From assembly GCA_003996215.1 (NCBI GenBank), contig QJPP01004121.1, positions 62,001 through 126,000 of the forward strand: DNA of 64,000 nucleotides, read 5' to 3'. Origin of the DNA: Jaltomata sinuosa. Lineage: Eukaryota > Streptophyta > Magnoliopsida > Solanales > Solanaceae. The notes under the pieces were generated by a model. The model saw only the letters and a program-made list of their open reading frames with translations, was not told where the DNA came from and did no database searches. Position numbers and translations under genes: made by a program. Shown here piece after piece: positions 33,291 through 43,904 of this stretch (positions are counted from its first letter, which is position 1; every line of letters begins with the position of its first letter).

Positions 33291-35016
33291 TGAAAATTTG
33301 ATGAAAGTAGTTGAAGGCCTATCAAGTGCATGAAATATCAAGATACTCAAATTACTAAGTTGACGAATATAATGAAGAACATGGAAGAAGGAGAATCCAC
33401 ACAATCATATGTGAAGCTTTATGAAACACAAGATAAATGAGAGTCCTTCATAAAATAAGAAACAATGATCAAGGAGTTTCATGTATCTACCGAAAGTCTA
33501 GTCCCTATTGATCAATTGAAGGACTTTATCATGGAGGCTATAAAAATTTAAATCTGAGTCCATATCCAAATCTTCTATCACATATGTAAGGTTGTATATG
33601 CAAATAATTGATAATTTAAAGGTGCATGTTGTCTATCAACCTCCTAAGTTGCAGCAATTCAACGACATGTAAAATCCAAATAACATATAGCACACTTTGT
33701 TTAAACTTGCAATAATGCTGGAATATGCAATGATTATCTTATCAAACAGATTATTTGATCTCTCAAAGGAAATTCTTTTGATTGGTACACATATCTCAAA
33801 TCTAGTTCCATCAATAGATGGGAGAAGTTGGAGCAAGAATTCCTTAACCATTTCTATAGCACAAGGCGCGTTATGATCATTATATATCTTACTAACGCCT
33901 ACAAAAGGAATGATAAGTAAGCCATTGACTTCATCAATCATAAGAGGAGCTTAGCTTTAAGTGCAATGATTACCTTAGTGAAATTTCTCGAATCAAAATA
34001 TGCATCCAAGTTATGCATTGCAATCTTCATTACATATTGCAAGACATAAAGCCTAAATATTGGAAGAATTAGCAACTCGGGCTCATGATATGGAACTGAC
34101 TATGGCTACAAGTGGAGACCAAGGGCTTCCCAACTTTGAGCCTCATGAACAAAAAGAAGTACATGATATTGTGGATTGGGGCAATCTTTCATCTGAAACT
34201 GAAATTGAATCGTCTATGTAAGTTGAAATTCTCCTCGATGCATGATCCTAAACTACAAATTGAAATCCTTCTCAATACACGAGTCTAAACTGCAAGTTAT
34301 ACTTCTCCTTGACATAAGAACCTCAAATATATGTCATGACGTTTGTCAAATTTTAGCTAAATCTTCAAGTCACAAAACTCTTCAAATTCAAGCTAAGTAT
34401 CATATCACGGCGCTTCTCAAATTCAAGCTAAGTCTTCAAGTTGTGATGCTCCTCAAATTTGAGCAAAGATTTCAAATTTCAAAGATCTTCAAATTCAAGC
34501 TAATTTCAAGCCATGAAACTCCTCAAATTCAAGCTAAATCTTCAAGTTCTAAAGCTCTTAAATTTGAATCATATAAAGTTTCAAGGTTCTTTAAAATCGA
34601 GCAAAGTCTTGAAGTTACAAATTAAGTCCCATTTGGTGAACTTAGTCATTATTTTTCTTTAGTCGTTTATAAATTTGACAAGAATGATTAAGATTGGAGG
34701 CCTTGAGCCCATTAATGTAAATGAGTTGTCTCTTCCTACGGTAAGTGATGTGGCTTTCATAGAAAGAGAATCGACAAAAGAAGATGGAGACTAACTAGAT
34801 AATCATGATGATTGGGGTTGGTCTCTTGTGACTCGCTGCAAACACTGTAAAACAAGTTTGAAAAAGGAGTTGATTAAGCGACACACTAGGAAAAAGATGG
34901 TAAGCATACCCCCAAAAATAATTCGATTGGGAACTCAAAGAAGAAGAAAAGGGAGGTGCATCGCCACTACCAAGAGTTGCGTCGACCATTAACATTAGGA
35001 GAATATTTGGATTCAA
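33291..35016 (+). pseudogene. Degenerate Ty3 gag region
   Basis: Broken frames give recognisable Ty3 gag pieces in order. They are NMEEGESTQSYVKLYETQ (about 33378), KEFHVSTESLVPIDQLKDF (about 33472), VVYQPPKLQQFN (about 33630), then much weaker gag-core sequence to 33950. ATRAHDMELTMATSGDQG and EPHEQKEVHDIVDWGN lie at 34073-34190. After a minisatellite comes VNELSLPTVSDVAF (about 34721) with a WGWSLVTRCKHCK-type segment at about 34815. Stops occur throughout, and the pol part and LTRs are missing. It is a fragment with left and right limits set by neighbouring elements. The Ty3 assignment is by recognition of gag style; the lineage (possibly Tat) is uncertain. Confidence 0.65.
34245..34625 (+). 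repeat. 36-bp minisatellite inside Ty3 gag (12-residue repeat)
   Basis: About nine to ten imperfect copies of caaattcaagctaa(g/a)tcttcaagt plus about ten variable bases repeat every 36 bases. One frame stays open through the whole array (34242-34625, ending at TGA/TAA-rich sequence) and shows repeats of the kind PQIQAKSSS and LKFKLSLQV. The unit length divisible by three suggests expansion while coding. Confidence 0.8.
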
Positions 35017-35249
35017 TAATTTATGTAGGGGTTACAATTATTATAAAATCTTATATAAAATATGTTATCCTTTAATTCTTCTCCACATATTCTTTGCATT
35101 GTTCTTGAATTGATACAATATTTGTTGGAATTTTATCACGAATGCGGAGCTAAGCTTTGACCACAATCGTGAATGTATACATATTTGTGACTCACCACTT
35201 GAAGATGAAGATATTTTTGTATGTGTAAGACTTGCAAATCACCACTGAA

Positions 35250-35848
35250 TGATAACGGACAAAGAGGGAAGAACAAGAAGGAAAGAAAACAAAAGAAGGA
35301 TATGTGAGTTAATATTCAAACTCTTGAATTTATGGGCAACAAGGGACTTGATACCCTCACCTCCCAATTGAATTCAATAATTCAAACACAAACCCTAGTT
35401 TGAGAAAAATCAAAGGAACTCAAGAAACCACAAATGAGCAACCTTCGATTAACCAAACCAAGAAGTTCACCAACAATTCCAAGATCCACACTACTAAAAT
35501 TACCAACTAATGCTAGGCTTCACCTAGAAACTACAAGCTACAAGCTTCAAAGCTCAATATTCAATATTCATCAAAAACTAGTCTTCAAAATAAAGAAAAG
35601 CTACTACTTATACTAAGGAAATAAGAAGACATTGACTTTTTATAATATTGCCCTTAATGAAGCAAGGGCCTTGTTTGGTTGTCTTCTTTATGGATTCTTG
35701 AATTTAAAGCCTAGCCACTTGCACAAATGGCCTATTTTCTTCATCCACATCACTCCCACGGACTCATAAGCTTCTCTTTGCATGAACATCGTATGTGTTA
35801 TCTATGTCATCCATGCTCGTGTCAACCATGCTATCCATGCTAGTATCA
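35250..35848 (-). repeat. 3' LTR of the RT-less element
   Basis: 599 bases, starting (minus strand) tgatactagcatgg directly behind the purine tract and ending gtccgttatca. It closely matches 39841-40454. Confidence 0.9.
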
Positions 35849-37879
35849 TCCTCTCCTTCTTGAAAATGATTCGTCCTCGAATCCAAACCTTAAAACATAT
35901 GAGAATGAAAACAACCAAAACATCCTCAAAGCATGAGGATTAGTACAAGGGTTAGCAATAATATCATCATGCCAAGGAGGCACAAATTTGAGGTACAACC
36001 AAATATCCTTTGATTCCAATAAAAGCAACTCATCATACAAGGTGCAAAGGTTTTGATTATGATAAACATCAAGAGACAAGACAAATACAAAGGTCTTCGT
36101 GGCATCAAGAATTCCAAAAGATGGTATCATATTTAACTTTGGAGCCATAAGACACAATTGTTTCATTGTCTCGCAAGAAGGCCACACCAAAAGTGGTGCA
36201 ATCACCCATAAGGATTTATTGGGGTGAAAGAAGTAAAAGACCCACATATCGTGGTCACAAAGATAATTGGACAAATTAAAGGAACCCCTACCTCTACAGA
36301 AAACAAATTTAATACAAACATAGACATCATCATATGCAAAGAGGTAGTAAAGAAAGGTGTCAAGATTGTCAATCCTCTTCAAGGTGCCCTCACATGCAAG
36401 ATCACAATTTGGTTCATGAATCTTATCAAGCACATCAACACATGTTGGGACATATGAAGAAGACAAGATACTTGGTAGGAAAAAGTCACCTTCCTTCCTC
36501 AAGTTGCTATCCCCAATTTGACCCACACCACCATTAAGACCAAAAAGATTAGAATTTGAGCCATCGCATGAATTAACTAACTCATCTTCATATTTAACAA
36601 ACAAAGGTGGGGTGTCATACAAAGGATCACAATTATCATCAATTTCATAAGGATAATCACTAATTGGGTTTTTCAAACCATCAAACAAATCAATGTTAGC
36701 TTTATCCCAAGGATCATCCCTTTTGAAAAGTGATAGGCCGATGTCTTCAAGTGGGTAGATAGTACAATCTTCACCCACATCTTGCTTGTCATCTTGACCA
36801 AGCTTTACCTCACAAGTAAGAGGTCCAAAGTCCCTCAAGAAGGAAGTTCCTTCCTCAGGAAATGTGTCATCATCCCATAGTGGATTACCAAATAACTTGT
36901 AGCCTCCAAGAGTAGCTACACTTTCAACATTATAAGAGCTACCACTATGCACACTTTTAATAGTCATGTCATCATCAAATAAGATATTATCCTTAACAAC
37001 ATATTCCATCACATGAGTTCTTTGAGAGGCGCAAGTAATGGAATCACTAATCAAGGAATCATTATCTAGAAGCAAGGAACCTACATGACTATTCACATGA
37101 TCAACTACATCAACATCATCACTAAATTGAGGTTCATTTAGCACATCACAAAATTCCTCATTTAATGGACAAGTATCACAAGAAAGTTGATCACCACAAT
37201 TTGCAACACACAAGAAAGAGCTATTAAGCTCACCACATGGTAAAGGCTCATTAAGATCATACAAAGATAAACTATCACTCACACTCAATTGGCTATTAGC
37301 CACACAATGATCCATCAAGTTTAATAAAGTGCAAGAGTTAGCTTTGTTACCTTGTAGCTCATAGGAAGAATTGCCTTCACCTTGGTTATCAATATTTGAG
37401 TACAATTGCTCTCTTTGGAAGCTTTCAACCACTTTATGATGCTCCACATTTTGAGGTTCCACAATAGGTTCGCTTTCAAGAATACCTGCACAAGTATCAA
37501 GACAACTAGAGAAACAAGAAATGTTACATGAGTTAAGATAAGGTTGTGACAACCCTCTCACATCACTCCACACAACCTCTCCTTTTTTCACTCTAGAGTT
37601 GTCACTTATCATACCCTTACTCCTCTCAATCTTTTGTCTCTCAATTTCATTGGAGTTAGGACAAGTGCCAAGTATCCCTTGCGAAGGGTTAGATGATCCC
37701 TTCACTTCAAGCTTCCATTTTGGTGCATAAGGAGTTGATGTGTTTTCTTCTCTAGGAAATATTAGTGGAAAGAGAAGTTCCCCTTTGCGATCCATGATAT
37801 ACTTGTACCAATCTTGTGCATGTGAAATCCTATGACTTTGGAACCAAGGATTTCCCAAACATATGTGACAAGTATCCAT
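35846..37879 (-). CDS. Long acidic ORF2 of the RT-less element (677 aa), function unknown
   Basis: This minus-strand frame opens with MDTCHICLGNPWFQSHR, which resembles the distal half of a Ty3 retropepsin fold (the LG-x-PW phrase), followed by YKYIMDRKGE. The frame is open upstream of the ATG to about 37920 (KYQEEVWCDIAP), joining in sense with ORF1 through a frame change. From about residue 60 to 530 the product is strongly acidic and rich in Asp, Ser, Asn and Cys, with no domain I recognise. The C-terminal 150 residues are more hydrophobic and aromatic (YYLFAYDDVYVCIKFVF, WVFYFFHPNKSLWVIAPLL). They end in FEDESFSRRRG, overlapping the purine tract, with the stop inside the LTR start. No RT or integrase motif was found. 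The frame is remarkably free of stops, which suggests recent function. Confidence 0.7.
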   Translation of the reverse strand: MDTCHICLGNPWFQSHRISHAQDWYKYIMDRKGELLFPLIFPREENTSTPYAPKWKLEVKGSSNPSQGILGTCPNSNEIERQKIERSKGMISDNSRVKKGEVVWSDVRGLSQPYLNSCNISCFSSCLDTCAGILESEPIVEPQNVEHHKVVESFQREQLYSNIDNQGEGNSSYELQGNKANSCTLLNLMDHCVANSQLSVSDSLSLYDLNEPLPCGELNSSFLCVANCGDQLSCDTCPLNEEFCDVLNEPQFSDDVDVVDHVNSHVGSLLLDNDSLISDSITCASQRTHVMEYVVKDNILFDDDMTIKSVHSGSSYNVESVATLGGYKLFGNPLWDDDTFPEEGTSFLRDFGPLTCEVKLGQDDKQDVGEDCTIYPLEDIGLSLFKRDDPWDKANIDLFDGLKNPISDYPYEIDDNCDPLYDTPPLFVKYEDELVNSCDGSNSNLFGLNGGVGQIGDSNLRKEGDFFLPSILSSSYVPTCVDVLDKIHEPNCDLACEGTLKRIDNLDTFLYYLFAYDDVYVCIKFVFCRGRGSFNLSNYLCDHDMWVFYFFHPNKSLWVIAPLLVWPSCETMKQLCLMAPKLNMIPSFGILDATKTFVFVLSLDVYHNQNLCTLYDELLLLESKDIWLYLKFVPPWHDDIIANPCTNPHALRMFWLFSFSYVLRFGFEDESFSRRRG
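35849..35861 (-). other. Polypurine tract of the RT-less element
   Basis: On the minus strand aagaaggagagga lies directly before the LTR, preceded by attcgaggacgaatc, the same end-of-element phrase seen in Ty3 elements at 5514. This is evidence that the element is Ty3-derived. The tract is inside the end of ORF2, which reads FEDESFSRRRG. Confidence 0.8.
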
Positions 37880-37884
37880 GGGGG

Positions 37885-38727
37885 CTATATCACACCAAAC
37901 CTCCTCTTGATATTTTCCAAGTGAACTTGCACCCTTTTATTAACATGATACCCTTTTTGAGTAACAAAGGAGTCTCGCTTCGGCCAAAAAGGTATCCCAA
38001 ACAATTCAACCAATTGAGGGGTTATAAAGTTAGAAACACTATGATCATCAAGGACAAGATCAAACCCCGTAGTATGATAAACATTCACTTTTGTTTCAAG
38101 ACTTCGCTTCTCCGGGTCTTGCCTATCTTGAAACATCAACTTGTCTCTACTTCCTCTAATACCATTTCTATATCGTGTACAAGACATATTGGTATTAGGA
38201 TAAGAATCACACATTATCATATTTTGAGAAGTAGGAAATGTACCTCTTCTATAGCCCATATGATATCTTCGAATTGGTACCAACCATACATCAATACCTT
38301 CTCTTTTAGGATAGAAAGTCGCACAAGATGAGGAAGGACATTCAACCTCACAACTTCCATTTTCATCAAGATTTCCCTCAAAGGATTCACAAGACATACG
38401 GAAGGAAGCATTGTACCTCACATCGCCTTCATACTCATGGTGTGGAAAATGAGAACTTTCATAACCTTCTTCTCCACTATAATATTCTCCACAAGGTTCC
38501 TCTACCCCTTCAACATCATCACAAGAGCTATAAGCTCCATTCATCACATATTCATCTCCGGAGTAGTAGTTCTCTCCATCATAATGTTCATGAACACATG
38601 ATCCTTCATATCCCTCATTGGCTCCATCATAGCCTTCATAGGCCTCAACATTAGAATCATAGCCTCCATCACTACAAATAGAGCTTTCCATGTCATCATC
38701 ACAAGTATCCGAAGCTATGGATGACAT
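37885..38727 (-). CDS. ORF1 of the RT-less element (280 aa), acidic Tyr/Gly-rich with protease-like C-terminus
   Basis: The ATG at 38727 starts a protein with an acidic Tyr/Gly/Glu-rich first 130 residues containing loose repeats (VEAYEGYDG, ANEGYEGS, EEGYESS). A basic, aromatic stretch follows (IRRYHMGYRRGTF). Residues about 216-275 resemble the first half of a Ty3 retropepsin domain (GFDLVLDDHSVSNFITPQL, then FGIPFWPKRDSFV). The catalytic triplet reads D-D-H rather than D-S/T-G. The ORF stops (TAG) six bases before ORF2 starts. The upstream extension of ORF2 shows that the two halves of the protease-like fold lie in different frames, so a one-base shift near 37910-37920 separates them. It could be a mutation or a programmed shift; I favour mutation. 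No gag zinc knuckle is present. Confidence 0.65.
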   Translation of the reverse strand: MSSIASDTCDDDMESSICSDGGYDSNVEAYEGYDGANEGYEGSCVHEHYDGENYYSGDEYVMNGAYSSCDDVEGVEEPCGEYYSGEEGYESSHFPHHEYEGDVRYNASFRMSCESFEGNLDENGSCEVECPSSSCATFYPKREGIDVWLVPIRRYHMGYRRGTFPTSQNMIMCDSYPNTNMSCTRYRNGIRGSRDKLMFQDRQDPEKRSLETKVNVYHTTGFDLVLDDHSVSNFITPQLVELFGIPFWPKRDSFVTQKGYHVNKRVQVHLENIKRRFGVI

Positions 38728-39822
38728 GCTACCTTATATCTCCTTTTGTACCTACAAAACTCAACAAATAATATTAGTAGAAAAAGCCTCACATCACTCG
38801 TATGCAAACTCTCAACTCACCTCCTAAAATGTCGTCTCAAAATTGGTAGTGAACTAGCTTTGCTTGATCAATTCAAGATCACCTATCCTTTGTAGTGGAG
38901 TGGATTTTTGTGACTCTTGAAAGATGGACGACTCGATTGAAGGTAAAAGGACTTGAATCAAGAAATTTATCAACGAATTAAGATGAGAAAAGTTGAAGAA
39001 AAAAAGCACGAAAGAAAACGAACTCAAAAAAAACTAAGTAACAAAAGTAGAAAAGTTACTTGTGTTGCTTAATTTGAAGAATCAAAGAGATGATTTGATG
39101 ATTAAAACTAGTTAACAAGTAATTAAAGATGTTAATTAGTTGTTAATTAGTAGAGAAATAGAAGAAAAATGAGTGTAGAAGAAGAAATTTGAAGTTTGGA
39201 CACTTAGAAAAATTTTGAGGTCTTAAGAGTTCCAACACTTAGAAAAAATTTGGGGTCCCAAAATTTAAAGCATTCTGTCCAAGTTTACAAGTGTGCATTT
39301 CAGCCCCCAAAACCTTTTCTAAGGGGCAGATTTGGTCCTTTGGATTTTTTTTTTTTTAAATTCCACTTGTGGACCCAACAAACATCTTTGACTTGGAAAA
39401 GTTGGACCAAATGTACATTTTGGCTTCTTTTTCTTCAAGATGTTCTTGATTAATATCAAAAACACATAGAACACACACTAAACACCAACACCTTCAAATC
39501 AACTCGAAATTGGCTCAAACTTTAGGATTAGCTTCCCCTCGACTTAGGGAACAAACCCCAATAGTTTTTAAGCTCCAATTTCTCCCCAATCCAAAGACCC
39601 ACTTTTCAAGTTTGCAAGTTTTCAAAGCTTCAAAGTCTTCAATGGCAACTTCACTTCTACAACTCCAAATTGAATATAATTTGAAATCTAGACTCAAACA
39701 ACACTAGGGAACAAGAATCTAGTGTCAAAAACAAGAAATCAAACAAGAAAAAATTTCGGTTTTTTTTTTTTTTTTTAAAATATCAAATTCCCAAGACTTA
39801 GATTGGTGGAAACAAACCTAAA
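38728..39822 (-). other. 5' untranslated leader of the RT-less element
   Basis: About 1.1 kb between primer site and ORF1 with no convincing ORF. It is A-rich with several poly-A/T runs (39345, 39765). Packaging or dimerisation signals would be expected here but none can be recognised. Confidence 0.5.
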
Positions 39823-39840
39823 CCGAGCTCTGATACCAAA
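39823..39840 (-). other. Primer-binding site of the RT-less element
   Basis: On the minus strand, tttggtatcagagctcgg directly follows the LTR end gtccgttatca. It matches the initiator tRNA-Met primer type. Confidence 0.85.
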
Positions 39841-40454
39841 TGATAACGGACAAAGAGGGAAGAACAAGAAGGAAAGAAAACAAAAGAAGGATATGTGAGT
39901 TAATATTCAAACTCTTGAATTTATGGGCAACAAGGGACTTGATACCCTCACCTCCCAATTGAATTCAATAATTCAAACACAAACCCTAGTTTGAGAAAAA
40001 TCAAAGGAACTCAAGAAACCACAAATGAGCAACCTTCGATTAACCAAACCAAGAAGTTCACCAACAATTCCAAGATCTACACTACTAAAATTACCAACTA
40101 ATGCTAGGCTTAACCTAGAAACTAAAAGCTAAATACCTAGAAACTACAAGCTTCAAAGCTCCATATTCAATATTCATCAAAAACTAGTATTCAAAATAAA
40201 GAAAAGCTACTACTTATACTAAGGAAATAAGAAGACATTGACTTTTTACAATATTGCCCTTAATGAAGCAAGGGCCTTGTTTGGTTGTCTTCTTTATGGA
40301 TTCTTGAATTTAAAGCCTAGCCACTTGCACAAATGGCCTATTTTCTTCATCCACATCACTCCCACGGACTCATAAGCTTCCCTTTGCATGAACATCGTAT
40401 GTGTTATCTATATCATCCATGCTCGTGTCAATCATGCTATCTATGCTAGTATCA
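39841..40454 (-). repeat. 5' LTR of the RT-less element
   Basis: 614 bases, starting (minus strand) tgatactagcatag and ending gtccgttatca. It is 15 bases longer than the 3' LTR because of a local duplication-like insertion around 40105-40150 (ctagaaactaaaagc...ctagaaactacaagc). Confidence 0.9.
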
Positions 40455-40899
40455 CTGAGGAGCAGAGTTTTCTCTCTGTATCCATTTCTCTCTTTTAGCC
40501 TTATAAAGACCCCTTTATATAGGAGTGAGCTAGGGCTTGGTTTTTTTTTGGTCTCCAAGTAATTCTAATGGACCTTGGAATTGAAGAGCATGGACTGAGC
40601 TCATCTTGTTAGCTTAATAGACTAGCCCAAATGCAAATGAACTTTATTTAAGTCTTATAATTTTAACTTAAATATTAATTCAACTTTATTAACCAATATT
40701 TTGACTTAGTCAATATATTATGGATTTAAGATTTAATGTAAAATTTAATATAGCTTTTGGCAAAAAAAAAATTCAATGTCAACAATACATTTTGTTTAGT
40801 TCTAGTTAAAATCTATGAAATTATTTTTAGGAATGAAAGTTCTTCTGAGATAATCATGATTCACGGAATGGGGGAGACTAGGTGAGGGGTGAACCTTCG
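40455..40899. other. Short non-coding interval before the SIRE-like element
   Basis: Contains a TATA-like ctttatatagga (40512) possibly belonging to the interrupted solo LTR described at 35123-40784, then AT-rich DNA. No gene is seen. Confidence 0.4.
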
Positions 40900-41780
40900 T
40901 GTTGGGTATTTTACAGTTTTGGTGAATAACAAGTAAAATGAAATAGGTCAGTCTAGCTGGTTCTCAGGCACACTGTCTCAAAGTAGTTGAACGCGTAAAA
41001 GGCTCACCAAGTGTCAATAGACATAAATGCAATAATCAAGGAATGTGCAAAGCTCTTTGAGATAAACCATGTGATGAAATCAAGAGCTGGAGTTCGACTA
41101 CAACACTTAAGGAAGGCACGAAGTTGAAAGCACATAGGAGTCTCACTTAAAGTAGAACTCTAAGCAAGTAGAGTTTAATTGCAAGAAGGAGTTCGAGTGA
41201 AACAAGAACTCCTTGAGGAGTATGCTTAAATAACAAAGCTGCTATCCAAAACACTCACGCACTTACAGAGCATATAAAAGCAATTGTGAGATTGACTTTA
41301 GCAAGTGCAGCGCAGGTGACTGAAGAAACACATTGAAGAACCTGGTCCTAAGTATAGAGTCTAGCTAAGGTATCTTAGTAGTGATGTATTAGGAGTTATT
41401 CTTTGAGTTGTAATCATAGTTCAGTATGATATAAACTGAAGTAGGATTGTTATCTTCAAGTTAGGTTAACTCGAAGATTTGAGAAACACAAACCTAGGGT
41501 GGTTGGTGTTGTTAGGAGTTAGATTTTATAATTCCTAGTTTACATCAAGTTGTAACCTACTTTCATTGAGGCTCATTATGTTAGTGAAGTTGGGTTTAAA
41601 TCCTGTAGTGGTACAGGTCATGGTTTTTACACCTTTGTGAGCCGGATGGTTTTCCACGTAAAAATCACTGTCTTATTTAGTTACTATTTTCTCACTGTTG
41701 AATCACGTTAAGCAACCTGTTTCATCGATAGGTAACTAATAGAGTTAAACAACTAAATCAGTAGGTCATGCAGATTAACA
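40900..41780 (+). repeat. 5' LTR of the SIRE-like element
   Basis: 881 bases, from tgttgggtatttta to gcagattaaca. The 12 bases around gaactccttgagg (about 41205-41217) are absent from the 3' LTR. Confidence 0.95.
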
Positions 41781-41797
41781 ATTGGTATCAGAGTAGC
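41781..41797 (+). other. Primer-binding site of the SIRE-like element
   Basis: attggtatcagagtagc directly follows the LTR and matches the initiator tRNA-Met primer type. Confidence 0.85.
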
Positions 41798-41837
41798 TAT
41801 CTTAATTAAAGGCTAACACCTTAAGAACAGATAGAAA

Positions 41838-42875
41838 ATGAATTATGCACCACCAATTGGACACTCTGAAGGACAATAGACTACCATACCTCCTCTCTTT
41901 AATGGATTTCATTTTATTTAGTGGAAAGCTAGGATGGAGGATTTCATTCAAGCTGAATACTATGAACTATGGGACAGGATCACTGATGGTCCAACTATTC
42001 CTATGAAAACTGTTGAAGGAGTCTGTGTGAAGAAAGTAAGAAGTGAGTACACTCCTAATGACCTCATTGCTCTCCAGAAAAATGCTAAGGCAAAAAACAT
42101 ACTAGTCTATGGACTAGGTCCTGATGAGTACAACCGAGTATCTAGTTGTACTACTAACAAACGAACCTGAGATGCCCTGGTGAATGCTCGTGAAGGAATA
42201 AGTCAAGTCAGAAAATTCAGAGTTGCTATATTGTTCACTGAGTATGAAAACTTCAAGATGAAGAAAAGTGAATCACTGCAAGACATGATCACTCGACTCA
42301 CCACCCTTTTCAATGAACTATCATCCTTGGGAAAAGTCTTGACCACTAAGGAGCAAGTTGATAGGGTTCTAAGGATCCTACCCAAGTAATAATGGGATGT
42401 GAAAGTCACAGCCATCCGAGAAGCAAAGGACCTCACTGACATGTCCTTAGATGAACTGGTTGGAAACTTGAAAACTTATGAAATGAACATGAAAAATCCA
42501 AAGAAGGGAGAAGGATCAAAAGAAAAGTCTCTAGCACTCAAAGCATCTGACAGTGATGATTCAGATCTTGATAAAGATCAGGTTGCATTTTTGGCAAAGA
42601 AGTTCAAGAAATTCTTCAAGAAAGGTAATGGCTACGATAATAAAGGAACATGTAGCAAGAAGCGGTCCACTGACAAAAATCCAGGAGGATGCTATAAGTG
42701 TGGAAAGACTGACCACATGGTTAAAAATTGTCCACAATGGAAAATTGAGTGGAGAAAGGAAAGAGCTGAGAAGAAGGCAAAGATGAATGAAAAGATGAAC
42801 TCTAAGAAGAATAAAAAAGAAGACTATGCCATGGTATCTGCTTGGGGATCAGGAACCGAGATGATGATGAAATAG
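41838..42875 (+). pseudogene. Copia gag (SIRE-like), several stops
   Basis: From the ATG at 41838 one frame carries a Copia gag. Visible parts are WKARMEDFIQAEYYELWDRI (about 41920), KNILVYGLGPDEYNRVSSC (about 42098), the core ESLQDMITRLTTLFNELSSL and TYEMNMKNPKKGE. The zinc knuckle CYKCGKTDHMVKNC lies at 42690-42731 and a Lys/Glu-rich tail follows. In-frame stops occur at 41877, near 41919, 42168, 42387 and 42873. The frame itself is otherwise kept, so the damage is mostly point mutation. Confidence 0.9.
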
Positions 42876-43747
42876 ATGAAACTGCACTCATGGAAATCGG
42901 AGACTCAGATCTGGAAGAATAGGATATTGACTCTGAGGTAAGCATTCTTGAACTTAAAGATAAGTTGCATCTCTTTTCTAAAAGAAAACTTGTTGCTCTA
43001 ATGAATGTTCTGATTGAAGACTTTGTTGAAAAAATGTTTGATAGGAACCAGTTGTTCAGTGCTCTTGTAAGTCTAAAGTTTTAATACATTGATCTTGAGA
43101 CTTGTAAGATTGCCACTGACAAAGAAAATAGCATTCTAAAAGAACAAGTCAGTCAACTTGATTCAAGCAACTTAAGTCTAAAATCTGAAATCCTAAAACG
43201 TGCAATCTCGGAAAAAGGCAAGGATAAAATGAGTAACAACTAAGAGATAACTAAGATAGAACTGAAAAAATGTAAAGAAAATCTTCTCAATGAAAAGGAA
43301 AGGGTGAGAAAATTGATTCTAGAAAATTCCACGATAAAATTTGATCTTGAAAAGTCTAATAGGTGAACTAACTCATCTAGAATAATGAATAAGTTAGAAG
43401 AAAGGACTCACAGTAAAAAGGCAGGTATAGGATTTCACAAAGAAACTGCTTCCACTAAAGATCCATGCTTTATCTGTGGACATATGGGGCATCCTACTAC
43501 TGAATATCAAACTGCAGCCTGGTTCACAAATAAAAATATTAGATTGGCAAAAAGAAACAGTTTTGAATCGGCGCAAAGGAAAAGGTCCACTAACCTGTTC
43601 CCTAAATGGGCTAGAAAGAATTTAATACATCCTTTTGCTCATAAGAAAGGACCCAAGCTTGTCTGGGTTCCTAAGGCTAACCCTTAAACTGTTTTGCAGG
43701 TGAAAGTGAAAGGGAGCAAGAAACATTGGAACATGGATAGTGCTTGC
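42876..43747 (+). pseudogene. Gag-protease linker and start of the Copia protease
   Basis: A coiled-coil-like, Lys/Glu/Leu-rich stretch (42935-43370) is followed by a second small cysteine motif (CFICGHMGH, 43468) and KKGPKLVWVPKANP-stop (43648-43687). It then reaches the protease start HWNMDSAC, where the Athila-like element is inserted. The continuation of the same motif (SRNMTGD) lies at 56841-56862 on the other side. Stops near 42922, 43084, 43243, 43364 and 43687. Confidence 0.85.
43743..43747 (+). other. Target-site duplication (left) of the Athila-like element
   Basis: cttgc directly before the 5' LTR; the same five bases follow the 3' LTR at 56839-56843. Confidence 0.95.
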
Positions 43748-43904
43748 TGATGTGCCAGCATTTTACGGCACATTTGACGCCTTTAAACTAAGAATAATCG
43801 CGAGTTTTCAAGCAACCGTTGTTGTTTTTGATAAGTTTTCATGTTATATTTGCAGGAAATTGATATAAGGATAGGAAGGGAGTGAACTGGTTAAGCTTGA
43901 CGGA

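Larger units (their letters stand above)
35250..40454 (-). mobile_element. RT-less (non-autonomous) LTR retrotransposon, 5.2 kb
   Basis: Two LTRs (35250-35848 and 39841-40454) with ends tgatactagc...ccgttatca on the minus strand flank an internal region with a primer site (39823-39840) and a purine tract (35849-35861). Host bases ctgaa on the left and ctgag on the right look like a target duplication with one change. The LTRs differ at about ten substitutions plus one local 15-base length change near 40110, so the element is fairly young. The internal region encodes two long minus-strand ORFs. Neither contains gag core, zinc knuckle, reverse transcriptase, RNase H or integrase motifs, so mobility would depend on another element. 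See findings. Confidence 0.85.
35123..40784. mobile_element. Possible solo LTR interrupted by the RT-less element
   Basis: If the inserted element (35250-40454) is removed, the flanks join into about 457 bases that start tgttggaatttt (35123) and end aatgtcaaca (40784). They contain cctttatataggagtg (TATA-like, about 40512). That is what a Copia solo LTR looks like. No convincing 5-bp duplication is visible at the outer ends, so the call is tentative. Confidence 0.3.

Noticed and set aside
37816..38654. Plus-strand open frames of 108-171 codons opposite ORF1 of the RT-less element
   Set aside because: Antisense shadows produced by the biased composition of ORF1; no start context or domain.
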